From ZC4RG19 sp036279475 (GTDB taxonomy: Bacteria; Actinomycetota; Acidimicrobiia; Acidimicrobiales; VFJN01), in NCBI GenBank assembly GCA_036279475.1, contig DASUJB010000063.1:1-61361 (forward strand): a DNA stretch of 61,361 bases. The letters run 5' to 3'. A model generated the notes under the pieces. It was not told the origin of the DNA and made no database searches. It was given only the letters and a program-made list of their open reading frames with translations. The position numbers and the translations under genes were made by a program. Every line of letters starts with the position of its first letter. Position 1 is the first letter of the stretch. This document shows, piece after piece, positions 1 to 9,043 of this stretch.

Positions 1-34
1 TGCCGGTGGGCGTCGCCGGCCGCCGCCGACCCGG

Positions 35-949
35 ATGACGACGCCCGGGCCGGGCCGCGGGTCGATCCCGGCCGGCCGCCGGGGGCGGATGTCCTCGGCC
101 GGGCGCGGCCTGGGTGGCGAGCAGGTCGAGGGCCGGCAGGCCGTCCGCGAGCTGCTGAGCGCGGGCCGCCGTCCCGTGCGCGAGGTCTGGATGCTGGACG
201 AGCGGGGCGACTCCCCGATCCTCGACGACATCCGCCGCCTGGCGGCTGCCAGACGGGTGCCGGTGCTCCCCGTGAGCCGGGCCCGCTTCGTCGCCCGCTC
301 CCGCTGCGAGGCACCGCAGGGCGTGCTGGCCGTGGCCGACCCGCTGCCCGAGTCGACCCTCGAGGACCTCCTCGCCCCGCCGGGTGGGGGGGCACCGTTC
401 CTGATCGCCCTGGACGGCATCACCGACCCCGGGAACCTGGGGGCGGTGCTCCGCTCCGCCGAGTGCGCCGGCGCCACCGGCGCGGTGTTGCCCCGCCACC
501 GGGCCGTGCACGTCACCCCGGCCGCCACCAAGGCGGCGGCCGGGGCTGTCGAGCACCTGCCGATCGCCGTGGTCGGAGGGTTGCCCACGGCTCTCGCCGA
601 CCTGCGCCGGGTCGGCGTCCACCTGGTGGGGCTCGACGGCGGTGCGTCGGCCACCCTCGACGAGCTGGTGGGCGCCGAGGGTCCCGTGTGCCTGGTGCTG
701 GGCTCCGAGGGGCGGGGGCTGTCGCGGCTGGTCCGGCAGCGCTGCGACCAGGTGCTGGCCATCCCGACGGCCGGTGCGTTGAGCTCGCTCAACGTGTCGG
801 CGGCCGCCACCCTGGCCTGCTTCGACGTGGCTCGGCAGCGCCGGACCTCATCGGGAGGGGGGAGGGGTGGCGCCGGCAGGGGACGGCCGGCTGAGCCCGA
901 GGGGGGACGGCCGGCTGAGCCCGAGGCGGGAGTCGAACCCGCGACCTGA
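35..949 (+). CDS. rlmB: TrmH/SpoU-family 23S rRNA (RlmB-like) methyltransferase
   Basis: This is a SpoU-family RNA 2'-O-methyltransferase that uses S-adenosylmethionine. The N-terminal substrate-binding part (about residues 28-105) starts with the EGRQAVREL motif. The knotted catalytic domain shows LDGITDPGNLGAVLRSAE, LVLGSEGRGL and LSSLNVSAAATL, the three SpoU motifs. The ATG at 35 forms an ATGA with the stop of a reading frame that enters from the window edge (PVGVAGRRRPG at its end), which suggests coupling to an upstream gene; the ATG at 89 is an alternative. The domain should end near residue 270. The last ~30 residues are a duplicated GRPAEPE segment and a read into the opposing tRNA-Thr gene, so the tail is probably not functional. 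Confidence 0.88.
   Translation: MTTPGPGRGSIPAGRRGRMSSAGRGLGGEQVEGRQAVRELLSAGRRPVREVWMLDERGDSPILDDIRRLAAARRVPVLPVSRARFVARSRCEAPQGVLAVADPLPESTLEDLLAPPGGGAPFLIALDGITDPGNLGAVLRSAECAGATGAVLPRHRAVHVTPAATKAAAGAVEHLPIAVVGGLPTALADLRRVGVHLVGLDGGASATLDELVGAEGPVCLVLGSEGRGLSRLVRQRCDQVLAIPTAGALSSLNVSAAATLACFDVARQRRTSSGGGRGGAGRGRPAEPEGGRPAEPEAGVEPAT
881..928. repeat. 24-bp tandem duplication including the tRNA 3' end
   Basis: Two copies of a 24-bp unit (881-904 and 905-928) are nearly identical. The second copy contains the 3' acceptor strand of the tRNA-Thr gene, so the first copy carries a spare piece of the tRNA terminus. In the rlmB frame it encodes GRPAEPE twice. Slippage is the simplest explanation; an old attachment-site scar is another. 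Confidence 0.7.
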
Positions 950-991
950 CGCTTACAAGGCGCCTGCTCTGACCAGCTGAGCTACTCGGGC
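918..991 (-). tRNA. tRNA-Thr (anticodon TGT)
   Basis: Read on the minus strand, the 7-bp acceptor stem pairs GCCCGAG with CTCGGGC. The D-arm is GCTC...GAGC. The anticodon stem GGCGC/GCGTC closes the loop CTTGTAA, giving anticodon TGT. The T-arm is GCGGG-TTCGACT-CCCGC. The discriminator is T and CCA is not encoded. The gene runs convergently into the 3' end of the rlmB reading frame, whose stop codon (947-949) lies inside the tRNA. Confidence 0.95.
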
Positions 992-1044
992 GGGGCCGTC
1001 GCGCATGCTAGGCGCTCCGGGTCCACGGGCGGGCTCGGGGCCCG

Positions 1045-1106
1045 GGTCGGCGGCCAACGGGTGGGCCGGGGGCCGGGTCGGCGGCCAACGGGTGGGCTGG
1101 GGGCCG
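1045..1106. repeat. 31-bp tandem repeat, two copies
   Basis: A 31-bp G-rich unit is repeated at 1045-1075 and 1076-1106 with one difference. It lies in the noncoding gap between the tRNA and the DUF3263 gene, upstream of that gene's promoter. I see no coding or protein-binding signal in it. Confidence 0.6.
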
Positions 1107-1178
1107 GGTTCGGGCGGCCGACTCGCTGGCCGCGGCTCGGGTCCGGGCGCGGCCGGGCGGCCCCCGCCGCGTGGGTGC

Positions 1179-1207
1179 TTGCATCGCGCGGGGCGCACGG
1201 CCAGCCT
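1179..1207 (+). promoter_or_regulatory. Promoter of the DUF3263/LytR_C pair
   Basis: A -35-like TTGCAT (1179-1184) is separated by 17 bp from a -10-like CAGCCT (1202-1207). The GTG start follows after 7 nt, so the transcript would begin at or next to the start codon and be leaderless. Confidence 0.55.
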
Positions 1208-1214
1208 TGGGTCA

Positions 1215-1469
1215 GTGGTACTCAGCGAGCGCGACCGGGCGATCCTCGACCTCGAGCGGGAGTGGCGACTCCTGCCCACGTCGAAGGCGACGGCCATCCG
1301 CACCCGGCTCGGCATCTCCCCGACCCGCTACTACGCACTGCTCGACGTGCTGATCGACGATCCCGCCGCCGCCCTCCACGATCCGCTCGTGGTCCGGCGC
1401 CTGCGCCGGTCGCGGGCCGAGCGGCGCCGGCTCCGGGCCGAGGGCCGTCGCCTCGGGCACGGCCCCTGA
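1215..1469 (+). CDS. DUF3263 protein
   Basis: This 84-residue protein matches the actinobacterial DUF3263 family: LSERDRAILDLEREW, then GISPTRYYALLDVLID, then a basic RRLRRSRAERRRLR tail. The middle motif resembles a helix-turn-helix and the family is thought to bind DNA, but its role is not established. The GTG at 1215 is chosen because the family begins here and a promoter sits 7 nt upstream; upstream in-frame sequence is low-complexity Gly/Pro/Arg. The next gene starts 10 bp downstream. The same DUF3263-LytR_C order occurs in Mycobacterium tuberculosis (Rv0430-Rv0431), which supports a conserved envelope-related pair. Confidence 0.85.
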   Translation: MVLSERDRAILDLEREWRLLPTSKATAIRTRLGISPTRYYALLDVLIDDPAAALHDPLVVRRLRRSRAERRRLRAEGRRLGHGP

Positions 1470-1479
1470 GGAGGCGACC

Positions 1480-2010
1480 ATGCCCACAACCGAGCGTCCC
1501 CCCACCCGCCCGGCCCGGGGCTCCAGCCCCATGCGGGGTGTGGCCCTCGTGGCCGTGGCCGTGGTGCTCGGCTTCTTCGTCCTCCGGGCCATCGACGACA
1601 CCGGCGGCGGGCCCTCCGCCGCCGAGGTCGGAGCTCCCGGCACCACGGAGGCCGCGTCCAGCCGCACCACGGCTCCTCCCCCGTCCGAGCCCTCGACGCC
1701 CGCTCCCCACCCGCCCGGCGAGGTCGTCGTCCTCGTGGCCAACGGCTCGGGGGTCCAGGGAGCGGCGGGCACGCAGGCGCAGGCCATCCAGGACGGTGGG
1801 TACCAGGTGCTGCCGGCAGCCAACGCTCCCCAGCGGGTCGAGGCGACCCAGGTGCTCGCCACCCCGGGCTTCGAGGCCGACGCCGAGGCGCTGGCCCGGG
1901 CCATCGGTGCTCCGCCCGGGGCGGTGGCCGCCATGCCCGACCCACCGCCGCTCGACCTGGCCGGCGCCGACGTGCTGGTGGTGCTGGGGCCCGACCTGGC
2001 CCAGGGCTGA
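1480..2010 (+). CDS. Membrane-anchored LytR_C-domain protein (VirR-like)
   Basis: The 176-residue protein has a short basic cytoplasmic N-terminus, one membrane segment (GVALVAVAVVLGFFVLRAI, about 19-37), a Thr/Pro/Ala-rich linker, and a C-terminal LytR_C domain from about residue 82 (VVVLVANGSGVQGAAGTQAQ to ADVLVVLGPDL). LytR_C domains are extracytoplasmic and found in cell-wall-linked proteins; M. tuberculosis VirR (Rv0431), beside a DUF3263 gene, has this architecture and affects vesiculogenesis and wall integrity. An envelope role is inferred from that relative. It is co-transcribed with the DUF3263 gene. Confidence 0.82.
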   Translation: MPTTERPPTRPARGSSPMRGVALVAVAVVLGFFVLRAIDDTGGGPSAAEVGAPGTTEAASSRTTAPPPSEPSTPAPHPPGEVVVLVANGSGVQGAAGTQAQAIQDGGYQVLPAANAPQRVEATQVLATPGFEADAEALARAIGAPPGAVAAMPDPPPLDLAGADVLVVLGPDLAQG

Positions 2011-2088
2011 GCTCGACCGTCCTGGGCGTGCCTCACCTGGCGCGTCGACCGGCGGGGGGTGCCTCCAGGGCCGTCACCTGCCCACCGC

Positions 2089-2094
2089 TACGGT
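2089..2094 (+). promoter_or_regulatory. -10 element of otsB (leaderless)
   Basis: TACGGT lies 7 nt before the otsB GTG start, with no Shine-Dalgarno sequence between. The spacing matches the leaderless pattern at many other genes here. Confidence 0.45.
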
Positions 2095-2101
2095 CGGGCC
2101 G

Positions 2102-2905
2102 GTGACCGACGAGCGTGCCCTCCTCGCCCCCTTCCTCGACCGTCCCCGGGACGCCGGCATCGTCCTCGACTTCGACGGCACCCTGGCACCCATCGTCGAC
2201 GCCCCCGCCGCCGCCCACCTCGCGGCCGGGGCGGCCGAGGCCCTCACCGCCGTCGACCGGCGGTTCGCGCTGGTGGCCGTCCTGTCCGGCCGGCCCGTCG
2301 ACTTCCTGCGCACGGTGGTGCCCGAGGGCATCACCCTGTGCGGGCTCTACGGCCTCGAGGTCCTGCGGGCGGGATCCCGTCACGACCACCCCGGGGCGGG
2401 AGCATGGCGGGAGGCCGTCGCCGACGTGGCCCGCTCCTCGGTCGACTGCGGCCCCTCCGGGATGGACGTGGAGGAGAAGGGCCTGTCGCTCACGTTGCAC
2501 TACCGCCGCCACCCCGAGGCGGCCGGGGCCGTGGAGGCCTGGGCCCGCCAGCAGGCGACCCGGTCGGGCCTGGAGGCCCGGGGGGCGAAGATGTCGGTCG
2601 AGCTGCACCCCCCCCTCGCCATCGACAAGGGCACGGCGCTGGAGGAGCTGGCCGGCGACCTGGAGGCGGTGTGCTTCGTGGGGGACGACCGGGGCGACCT
2701 GGCGGCCTTCGAGGCCCTCGATCGGCTGGCCGGGCGGGGAGCGCACGTGCTGAGGGTGGCCGTGGGTGGCGCCGAGGCGCCCCCCGAGCTGGTGCAGCGG
2801 GCCGACCTGGTGCTCGACGGCCCCGACGCCGTGGTGGGGTTCCTGCGGTCGCTGGTGCCGGAGACCTCGCCGTACCCGGGGACCGACGCCGCTCCCGATC
2901 GTTGA
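2102..2905 (+). CDS. otsB: Trehalose-6-phosphate phosphatase
   Basis: This 267-residue HAD-superfamily enzyme removes phosphate from trehalose 6-phosphate. It carries the HAD nucleophile motif VLDFDGTLAPI near the N-terminus (first Asp nucleophile, second acid/base), motif II in LVAVLSGRPVDFL, the family LYGLEV segment, IDKGTALEEL with the motif III Lys, and motif IV in CFVGDDRGDLAAF. The GTG start at 2102 is 7 nt downstream of a -10 element and fits the usual family length. It converges on otsA with a 21-bp gap, so the two trehalose genes are neighbours but not one operon. Confidence 0.92.
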   Translation: MTDERALLAPFLDRPRDAGIVLDFDGTLAPIVDAPAAAHLAAGAAEALTAVDRRFALVAVLSGRPVDFLRTVVPEGITLCGLYGLEVLRAGSRHDHPGAGAWREAVADVARSSVDCGPSGMDVEEKGLSLTLHYRRHPEAAGAVEAWARQQATRSGLEARGAKMSVELHPPLAIDKGTALEELAGDLEAVCFVGDDRGDLAAFEALDRLAGRGAHVLRVAVGGAEAPPELVQRADLVLDGPDAVVGFLRSLVPETSPYPGTDAAPDR

Positions 2906-2926
2906 GGGCGGATCGGGCGAGCGGCG

Positions 2927-4294
2927 TCAGCCCACCGCCAGCTGGTCGGCCAACCAGTCGGCCGGGCGGCGGGCGAGGGCCAGCTCTCGCCATCGTGCGG
3001 CACGTGCCGCCCGCTCCCCGGCGGGGAGGCCGAGGGCCCGGTCGAGCACCTCGGCCGTGCCGGCCACGTCGAAGGGAGCGACGGCCAGGGCCGCCTCCCC
3101 GATCTCGTCCCAGACCCCGGCCTCGGGGGAGAGGCACAGCACGGCGTCGCGCTCGTTGACGACAGCCCCCTCCTTGGCGACCAGGTTGAGGCCGTCGCGG
3201 ATGGGGTTGACCAGCAGTGCGTCCGCCCGCCGGAGCACGGCGATCGACCGGGCGTAGTCGTCCTCGGTGTCGTAGACGACCGGCGTCCAGCCGGGCGTGG
3301 CCCAGCGCTCGTTGATGCGGGCCACGGTGGCGTCGACCTCCTCCCGGTACGTGCGGTAGGCGGGGACGCCGGTGCGCGACGGGTAGACCGAGGCGAGGAA
3401 CACGACGCGGCCCCGCCACTCCGGGTGGCGCTCGAGGAGGGCGTCGAACGCCAGGAAGCCCCGCCCGATGTTCTTCGAGAGCTCGATGCGGTCGACCCGG
3501 GCCACGACGAGCCGGTCGCCCACCAGGTCGTCGAGCGCGGCCAGCGCTGCGTGGCAGGCCGTCGACGCCGCCGTGCGGCGCACGTCCTCGGCCGCGACCG
3601 GGAGGGGTGACGAGAAGGTGCGGGGCACCGCCGCCCCCAGCTCCCGGCAGCAGGCGGTGAAGTCCGCGGCCCAGCGAGGGGTGTGGAAGCCGCAGGCACC
3701 GTGGCCGGCGAGCCCGGCGAGGAGCTCGCCGGCGAGGTGGGGGGGCAGCACCCGCAGCCAGGTCGGCGTGGCGAAGGGCGTGTGGTGGAAGTGCACCGTG
3801 GCGAGGTCGGGCCGTCGTCCGGCCAGCGACGAGCCCAGCAGCGACAGGTGGTAGTCCTGCACCAGGACCATCGCACCGGGCGGTGCGGTCTCGGCCACCG
3901 CCAGGGCGAACGCCTCGTTGACCTGGCGATAGGCGGCCCAGGCGTCGGCCAGCTCCGGCCCGAAGGCCGGCTCCCGCGGCAGGTCGTAGAGCCCGTGGTG
4001 CAGGAACCACAGGATCTGGTTGCTCACGACGTCGTAGGCGAGCCGGTAGGTGTCCGGGTCGACCGTCACCAGGCGCACCCGGAACCCCTCGGCATCGACG
4101 ACGCCGGCCTGGGCGGCCCGGCGGTCGCCGTCGGACATGGCGGCGGCCACCCACAGGGTCTCGGTGCCCGTCACGAGCCCTCCCAGGCCGGAGACCAGGC
4201 CGCCGGCGCCGCGCCGGGCTACGAGGGCACCGTCGCCGGCGTCGTGGAACGACAGCGGGCCTCGGTTGGACACGATGACGACGGCGCGGTCCAC
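2927..4294 (-). CDS. otsA: GT20 trehalose-6-phosphate synthase (divergent OtsA)
   Basis: This 455-residue retaining GT20 enzyme would transfer glucose from a nucleotide sugar to glucose 6-phosphate. Seen: VIVSNRGPLSF at the N-terminus, RRGAGGLVSGL for the phosphate loop, WFLHHGLYD, VLVQDYHLSLL, VHFHHTPFATP, and the donor-binding NPIRDGLNLVAKE. The usual RLDYTKG motif is replaced by RVDRIELSKNI, so it belongs to a divergent GT20 branch and acceptor identity is not certain; a related phospho-glycoside is possible. The neighbouring otsB favours trehalose. The GTG start has a TAGCCT element 9 nt upstream. Confidence 0.85.
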   Translation of the reverse strand: MDRAVVIVSNRGPLSFHDAGDGALVARRGAGGLVSGLGGLVTGTETLWVAAAMSDGDRRAAQAGVVDAEGFRVRLVTVDPDTYRLAYDVVSNQILWFLHHGLYDLPREPAFGPELADAWAAYRQVNEAFALAVAETAPPGAMVLVQDYHLSLLGSSLAGRRPDLATVHFHHTPFATPTWLRVLPPHLAGELLAGLAGHGACGFHTPRWAADFTACCRELGAAVPRTFSSPLPVAAEDVRRTAASTACHAALAALDDLVGDRLVVARVDRIELSKNIGRGFLAFDALLERHPEWRGRVVFLASVYPSRTGVPAYRTYREEVDATVARINERWATPGWTPVVYDTEDDYARSIAVLRRADALLVNPIRDGLNLVAKEGAVVNERDAVLCLSPEAGVWDEIGEAALAVAPFDVAGTAEVLDRALGLPAGERAARAARWRELALARRPADWLADQLAVG

Positions 4295-4303
4295 GGAGGA
4301 GCG

Positions 4304-4309
4304 AGGCTA
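4304..4309 (-). promoter_or_regulatory. -10 element of otsA (leaderless)
   Basis: On the minus strand TAGCCT precedes the otsA GTG by 9 nt without a Shine-Dalgarno sequence. Confidence 0.45.
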
Positions 4310-4383
4310 CCGCGAGGGGTCCCGGCCACCGCGGGGTGGCGGGCCACGGCCGTGGGGAGCCGCGGGGACCGGACGTGGTGGGC

Positions 4384-4471
<88 letters not shown>

Positions 4472-4489
4472 GACCCCGGGGCCGTGGGC

Positions 4490-4495
4490 CACAAT
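4490..4495 (+). promoter_or_regulatory. -10 element of glycerate kinase gene
   Basis: CACAAT lies 6 nt before the GTG start, matching the leaderless spacing seen elsewhere in the window. Confidence 0.4.
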
Positions 4496-4501
4496 CGTGC
4501 C

Positions 4502-5518
4502 GTGCGCGTGGTGATCGCCCCCGACAAGATGCGCGGCACGGCCAGCGCTCGCCAGGTGGCGGCGGCGGCCGGGCGTGCCGCCCGGGCCGCCGGGTGGCGG
4601 GCGGACGAGGTGCCGGTGGCCGACGGTGGCGAGGGCACGCTCGACGTGCTCGGGGGGCCCAACCGGGCCACCACCGTGACCGGCCCGTTGGGGGAGCCGG
4701 TGGAGGCCGGCTGGCGGCTGAGCGGCCGCACGGCCGTGGTCGAGATGGCCCGGGCGTCCGGCCTCCAGCTGGTGGGCGGGGCCGAGGGCAACGATCCCGT
4801 CGGGGCGTCGACGGTGGGGACGGGAGAGCTCCTGGCCGCGGCGGTCGACGCCGGGGCACGGCGCATCCTCGTGGGGCTCGGGGGGTCCGCCACCACCGAC
4901 GGCGGACTCGGCGCCCTGCGTGCCCTCTACCCCCTGCACCGGCTGGCCGGCGTCGAGATCGAGGCGCTGTGCGACGTGCGGACCGCCTTCGTCGACGCCG
5001 CCGCCGTGTTCGCGCCACAGAAGGGTGCGTCGCCCGCCCAGGTCGAGCTGCTGCGCCGGCGCCTCGAGCGACTCGCCGACGTCTACCTGGCCGACCACGA
5101 CGTCGACGTGCGGGCCATGGAGGGGGCGGGGGCGGCCGGGGGCCTGGCGGGGGGGCTGGCGGTGGCGGGCGCCCGCCTCGTGGCCGGGTTCGACGCGGTG
5201 GCCGAGGAGGTCGGCCTGCCCGAGCTGATCGAGGGTGCCGACCTCGTCCTCACCGCCGAGGGCTTCCTCGACGAGCAGTCCTTCGACGGCAAGGTCGTGG
5301 GGGGCGTGGCCCAGCTCGCTCGGGACGCCGGGGTCCGGTGCGTGGCCGTCGTGGGCGAGGTGGTCCCCGACCTCGGGCCCGAGCTGCGCTCGGCCGTCGA
5401 GGTGGTGTCCCTGGTCGAGCGCGTGGGTGAGCAGCGGGCGCGGGCCGACGCCACCACGTGCGTCGAGGAGGTCGTGGCCGGCCTCCTGGCCCGGCACCGC
5501 CCGCCCTCGGGGGAATGA
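4502..5518 (+). CDS. glxK: Glycerate kinase (GlxK/GarK type)
   Basis: This 338-residue enzyme phosphorylates glycerate with ATP in glyoxylate and serine-related metabolism. Family motifs are VVIAPDKMRGTASA at the N-terminus, VPVADGGEGTLDVL, the glycine-rich LVGLGGSATTDGGLGAL at about 120-140, FAPQKGAS, GAGAAGGLAGGL, and LVLTAEGFLDEQSFDGKVV near the C-terminus. In the last motif the Asp/Glu and Lys positions match the conserved active-site region. It is slightly shorter than enterobacterial homologues (about 380) because the middle segment is compact. It appears monocistronic; a -10 hexamer 6 nt upstream supports the GTG start. Confidence 0.9.
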   Translation: MRVVIAPDKMRGTASARQVAAAAGRAARAAGWRADEVPVADGGEGTLDVLGGPNRATTVTGPLGEPVEAGWRLSGRTAVVEMARASGLQLVGGAEGNDPVGASTVGTGELLAAAVDAGARRILVGLGGSATTDGGLGALRALYPLHRLAGVEIEALCDVRTAFVDAAAVFAPQKGASPAQVELLRRRLERLADVYLADHDVDVRAMEGAGAAGGLAGGLAVAGARLVAGFDAVAEEVGLPELIEGADLVLTAEGFLDEQSFDGKVVGGVAQLARDAGVRCVAVVGEVVPDLGPELRSAVEVVSLVERVGEQRARADATTCVEEVVAGLLARHRPPSGE

Positions 5519-5621
5519 GGGGGGCGAGGGGGCCGTTGGGTACGATCCGGGCGATCCCCCGGCCGTCGACGCCCACCTCCGGGGTCGACCGCGATCCGTC
5601 TCCAGCCGAGGACCAGTCACG

Positions 5622-5897
5622 ATGAGCGTCTCCGTCCGCATCCCCACCACGCTGCGCCCCCTCGCCGGCGGCCGGTCCGAGGTGTCGCTCGAGGGGGCGA
5701 ACGTGCGAGAGGTCATCGCCCACCTCGACGGTGCCCACCCCGGGTTCGCCGACCGCCTCCTCGACGAGGACGGCAACCTCCGGCGCTTCGTCAACGTCTT
5801 CGTGGCCGACGACGACATCCGCTTCCTCGACGGCCTGGACACCCCGGTGCCCGACGGCGCCGAGGTGGCCATCATCCCGGCCGTGGCCGGCGGCTGA
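5622..5897 (+). CDS. MoaD/ThiS-family sulfur carrier (CysO-like)
   Basis: The 91-residue beta-grasp protein ends in the Gly-Gly that is activated and thiocarboxylated in sulfur-carrier proteins (PAVAGG). The pattern IPTTLRPLAGG..., LRRFVNVFVADDDIRFLDGLDTPV and DGAEVAIIPAVAGG is closest, as I recall it, to mycobacterial CysO, which supplies sulfide for CysM-dependent cysteine synthesis. No mec, cysM or E1-type activating gene is beside it, so the pathway assignment is by family only. The ATG at 5622 is clear. Transcription probably starts near the TACGAT at 5539, leaving a leader of about 75 nt. Confidence 0.85.
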   Translation: MSVSVRIPTTLRPLAGGRSEVSLEGANVREVIAHLDGAHPGFADRLLDEDGNLRRFVNVFVADDDIRFLDGLDTPVPDGAEVAIIPAVAGG

Positions 5898-5927
5898 GGG
5901 CGGCGACCCCTCGGGTCGTCCTGACGA

Positions 5928-5954
5928 TTAGCACTCTCCGGTTGCGAGTGCTGA
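5928..5954 (+). promoter_or_regulatory. CIRCE operator 1
   Basis: TTAGCACTC and GAGTGCTGA are separated by 9 bp, one base off the perfect CIRCE inverted repeat. CIRCE is the binding site of the heat-shock repressor HrcA. It lies upstream of groEL. Confidence 0.9.
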
Positions 5955-5972
5955 ACCTCCGTGGTTGACTGA

Positions 5973-5999
5973 CTGGCACTCACGTTCGTCGAGTGCCAA
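5973..5999 (+). promoter_or_regulatory. CIRCE operator 2
   Basis: CTGGCACTC and GAGTGCCAA flank a 9-bp spacer. Centre-to-centre distance from operator 1 is 45 bp. It ends 29 bp before the groEL start, so HrcA bound here would block initiation. Confidence 0.88.
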
Positions 6000-6028
6000 T
6001 CCCGTGCCCAACGGAGGGAACAGAGGGA

Positions 6029-7657
<1,629 letters not shown>

Positions 7658-7686
7658 GCCTGCTCCCCCCGCCCTGACGATGTCGG

Positions 7687-7710
7687 ACCGCCGCCCTCCG
7701 GGGCGGCGGT
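7687..7710 (+). terminator. Hairpin after groEL
   Basis: A perfect 10-bp stem (7687-7696 with 7701-7710) closes a TCCG tetraloop about 30 bp after the groEL stop. There is no T-run, which is usual for terminator-like hairpins in very GC-rich actinobacteria. Confidence 0.6.
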
Positions 7711-7754
7711 CCCGCGCCGGGGCCGCCGGCCCGACCGCGCCACCGGACCGCCGG

Positions 7755-7760
7755 TAGCTT
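7755..7760 (+). promoter_or_regulatory. -10 element of the histidine phosphatase gene
   Basis: TAGCTT sits exactly 7 nt before the ATG at 7768, without a ribosome-binding site; leaderless start. Confidence 0.5.
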
Positions 7761-7767
7761 CGGGGGC

Positions 7768-8439
7768 ATGCAGGGCACCCGCATCGTGATGGTCCGGCAC
7801 GGCGAGTCCATGGCGCAGGAGCGCGGGGTCGTCGGTGGGCACAAGGGCTGCACCGGTCTCTCCGACCGGGGCCGGGCCCAGGTCGGAGCCCTGCGCGACC
7901 GGTGGAAGGCCGTCGACGAGCTGGGCGGTGACGTCGTGCTGTACGCCAGCGTGATGCGCCGGGCCGTCGAGACGGCGGAGATCCTGGCACCGGTCCTGGG
8001 TGACCCGGTGATCAGCGAGGACTGCGCCTTCTGCGAGCACCACCCGGGCGAGGGCGACGGACTGCCCTGGGCCGAGTTCGACGAGCGCTATCCCCACCCC
8101 GGCGACGACTGGCACCCGGACCTCCGGCGCGATCCCGGCAGCGAGACGTGGAACGAGATGGCGGCGCGCGTCCGCGCCGGCGTGGACCGCCTGGTGGCCG
8201 ACCACCCCGGCCGGACCGTGGTCGTGGCCTGCCACGGCGGGGTCATCGTCCAGACCATGATCCGGTCGCTGCGGATCGACGTCGACGCCACCGGCCAGCG
8301 GGCCTGGTTCGGCCCCGACAACGCCTCGATCACCGAGTGGCGCTGTGGCCCCAACCCCTACGCCAGGCGGTCGGGCGAGTGGCAGCTGGTGCGGTTCAAC
8401 GACCACGCCCACCTGGCCGCCAGGGGGCTGGGGCGCTGA
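7768..8439 (+). CDS. Histidine phosphatase family (phosphoglycerate-mutase-like) protein
   Basis: The 223-residue protein has the histidine-phosphatase core: the N-terminal MVRHGES with the catalytic His, a catalytic Arg in the YASVMRRAVETAEIL segment, the acid EDCAFCEHHPGEGDG region, and the second His in VVVACHGGVIVQTM. Members hydrolyse phosphate esters through a phosphohistidine intermediate, and substrates range from phosphoglycerate to cobalamin intermediates; nothing here fixes the substrate. The segment around CEHHPGEGDGLPW is a recognisable actinobacterial subfamily feature. It stands alone between a groEL terminator and a convergent DUF983 gene. Confidence 0.85.
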   Translation: MQGTRIVMVRHGESMAQERGVVGGHKGCTGLSDRGRAQVGALRDRWKAVDELGGDVVLYASVMRRAVETAEILAPVLGDPVISEDCAFCEHHPGEGDGLPWAEFDERYPHPGDDWHPDLRRDPGSETWNEMAARVRAGVDRLVADHPGRTVVVACHGGVIVQTMIRSLRIDVDATGQRAWFGPDNASITEWRCGPNPYARRSGEWQLVRFNDHAHLAARGLGR

Positions 8440-8465
8440 TCCGGCCCGGGATCGCGCCACGGACC

Positions 8466-8945
8466 TCAGCGCTCGTGGCGGGAGGCCGGGGGGATCCAGC
8501 GGGGGTCGACGTCGTCGTCGGGCTCGAGGGGGCGCATGGCGAGGTCGATGGCGCTCCATAGCGTCTTGGACACGGGGTAGAAGAGCAGGGGGACGACGAC
8601 GGCGGTGGCGACGATCAGCACCACCGCCCCCACGGCCGACTCGTCCTGGTAGGTGGCCACGAAGCCGACGAGGACGGCCACCATCACGGCGCCGAAGCTC
8701 ACGATGGTGTTGAGGCCCAGGGCACCGAGCCAGTGCCCCTCGATGCGCTCGAGCCGGAAGCCGCAGCGGGGGCACCGGTCGGCGATGGTGAACCAGCGCC
8801 GGAAGAGGCGCCCCTGGCCGCACAGCGGGCAGCGGCGGGTCAGGCCTCGCAGCAGCAGCCGCGACACGGTCAGGGGCGGGGGGGCCTCGGGCTCGCCGTC
8901 GCCGGGCGGGCTGGGGGCAGCAGGCTGGTCCACGCCGCCGAGCAT
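8466..8945 (-). CDS. DUF983 zinc-ribbon membrane protein
   Basis: A zinc ribbon with two CPxCG knuckles (CPLCGQGRLF and CPRCGFRL) precedes two membrane segments (LGLNTIVSFGAVMVAVLVGF and AVVLIVATAVVVPLLFYPV). This is the DUF983 layout; in proteobacteria such proteins sit beside cytochrome oxidase genes, but no oxidase gene is here and the function is unknown. The ATG at 8945 gives 159 residues. A GTG at 8933 with CATGCT 7 nt upstream is an equally good leaderless start. A longer reading frame to 9050 would overlap the divergent fdhD start and is less likely. Confidence 0.75.
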   Translation of the reverse strand: MLGGVDQPAAPSPPGDGEPEAPPPLTVSRLLLRGLTRRCPLCGQGRLFRRWFTIADRCPRCGFRLERIEGHWLGALGLNTIVSFGAVMVAVLVGFVATYQDESAVGAVVLIVATAVVVPLLFYPVSKTLWSAIDLAMRPLEPDDDVDPRWIPPASRHER

Positions 8946-9029
8946 GCCCGACGGTGGCTCCGACGCGGCAAGGCCCGACCGGGCACGTGCCGCCGGGCCC
9001 GGCAACGGCGCGAGCGCGGGGGTGACCGG

Positions 9030-9035
9030 TACCCT
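9030..9035 (+). promoter_or_regulatory. -10 element of fdhD
   Basis: TACCCT lies 8 nt before the GTG start of fdhD; it supports that start and a leaderless transcript. Confidence 0.45.
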
Positions 9036-9043
9036 CGGCCGCG

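Noticed and set aside
1061..2100. A plus-strand frame leading into otsB that would add about 347 residues
   Set aside because: The upstream part is Pro/Arg-rich shadow of the DUF3263 and LytR_C genes; otsB begins at its -10-linked GTG.
5898..6028. A groES gene or riboswitch before groEL
   Set aside because: The gap of 131 bp holds two CIRCE repeats and a ribosome site and is too short for groES.
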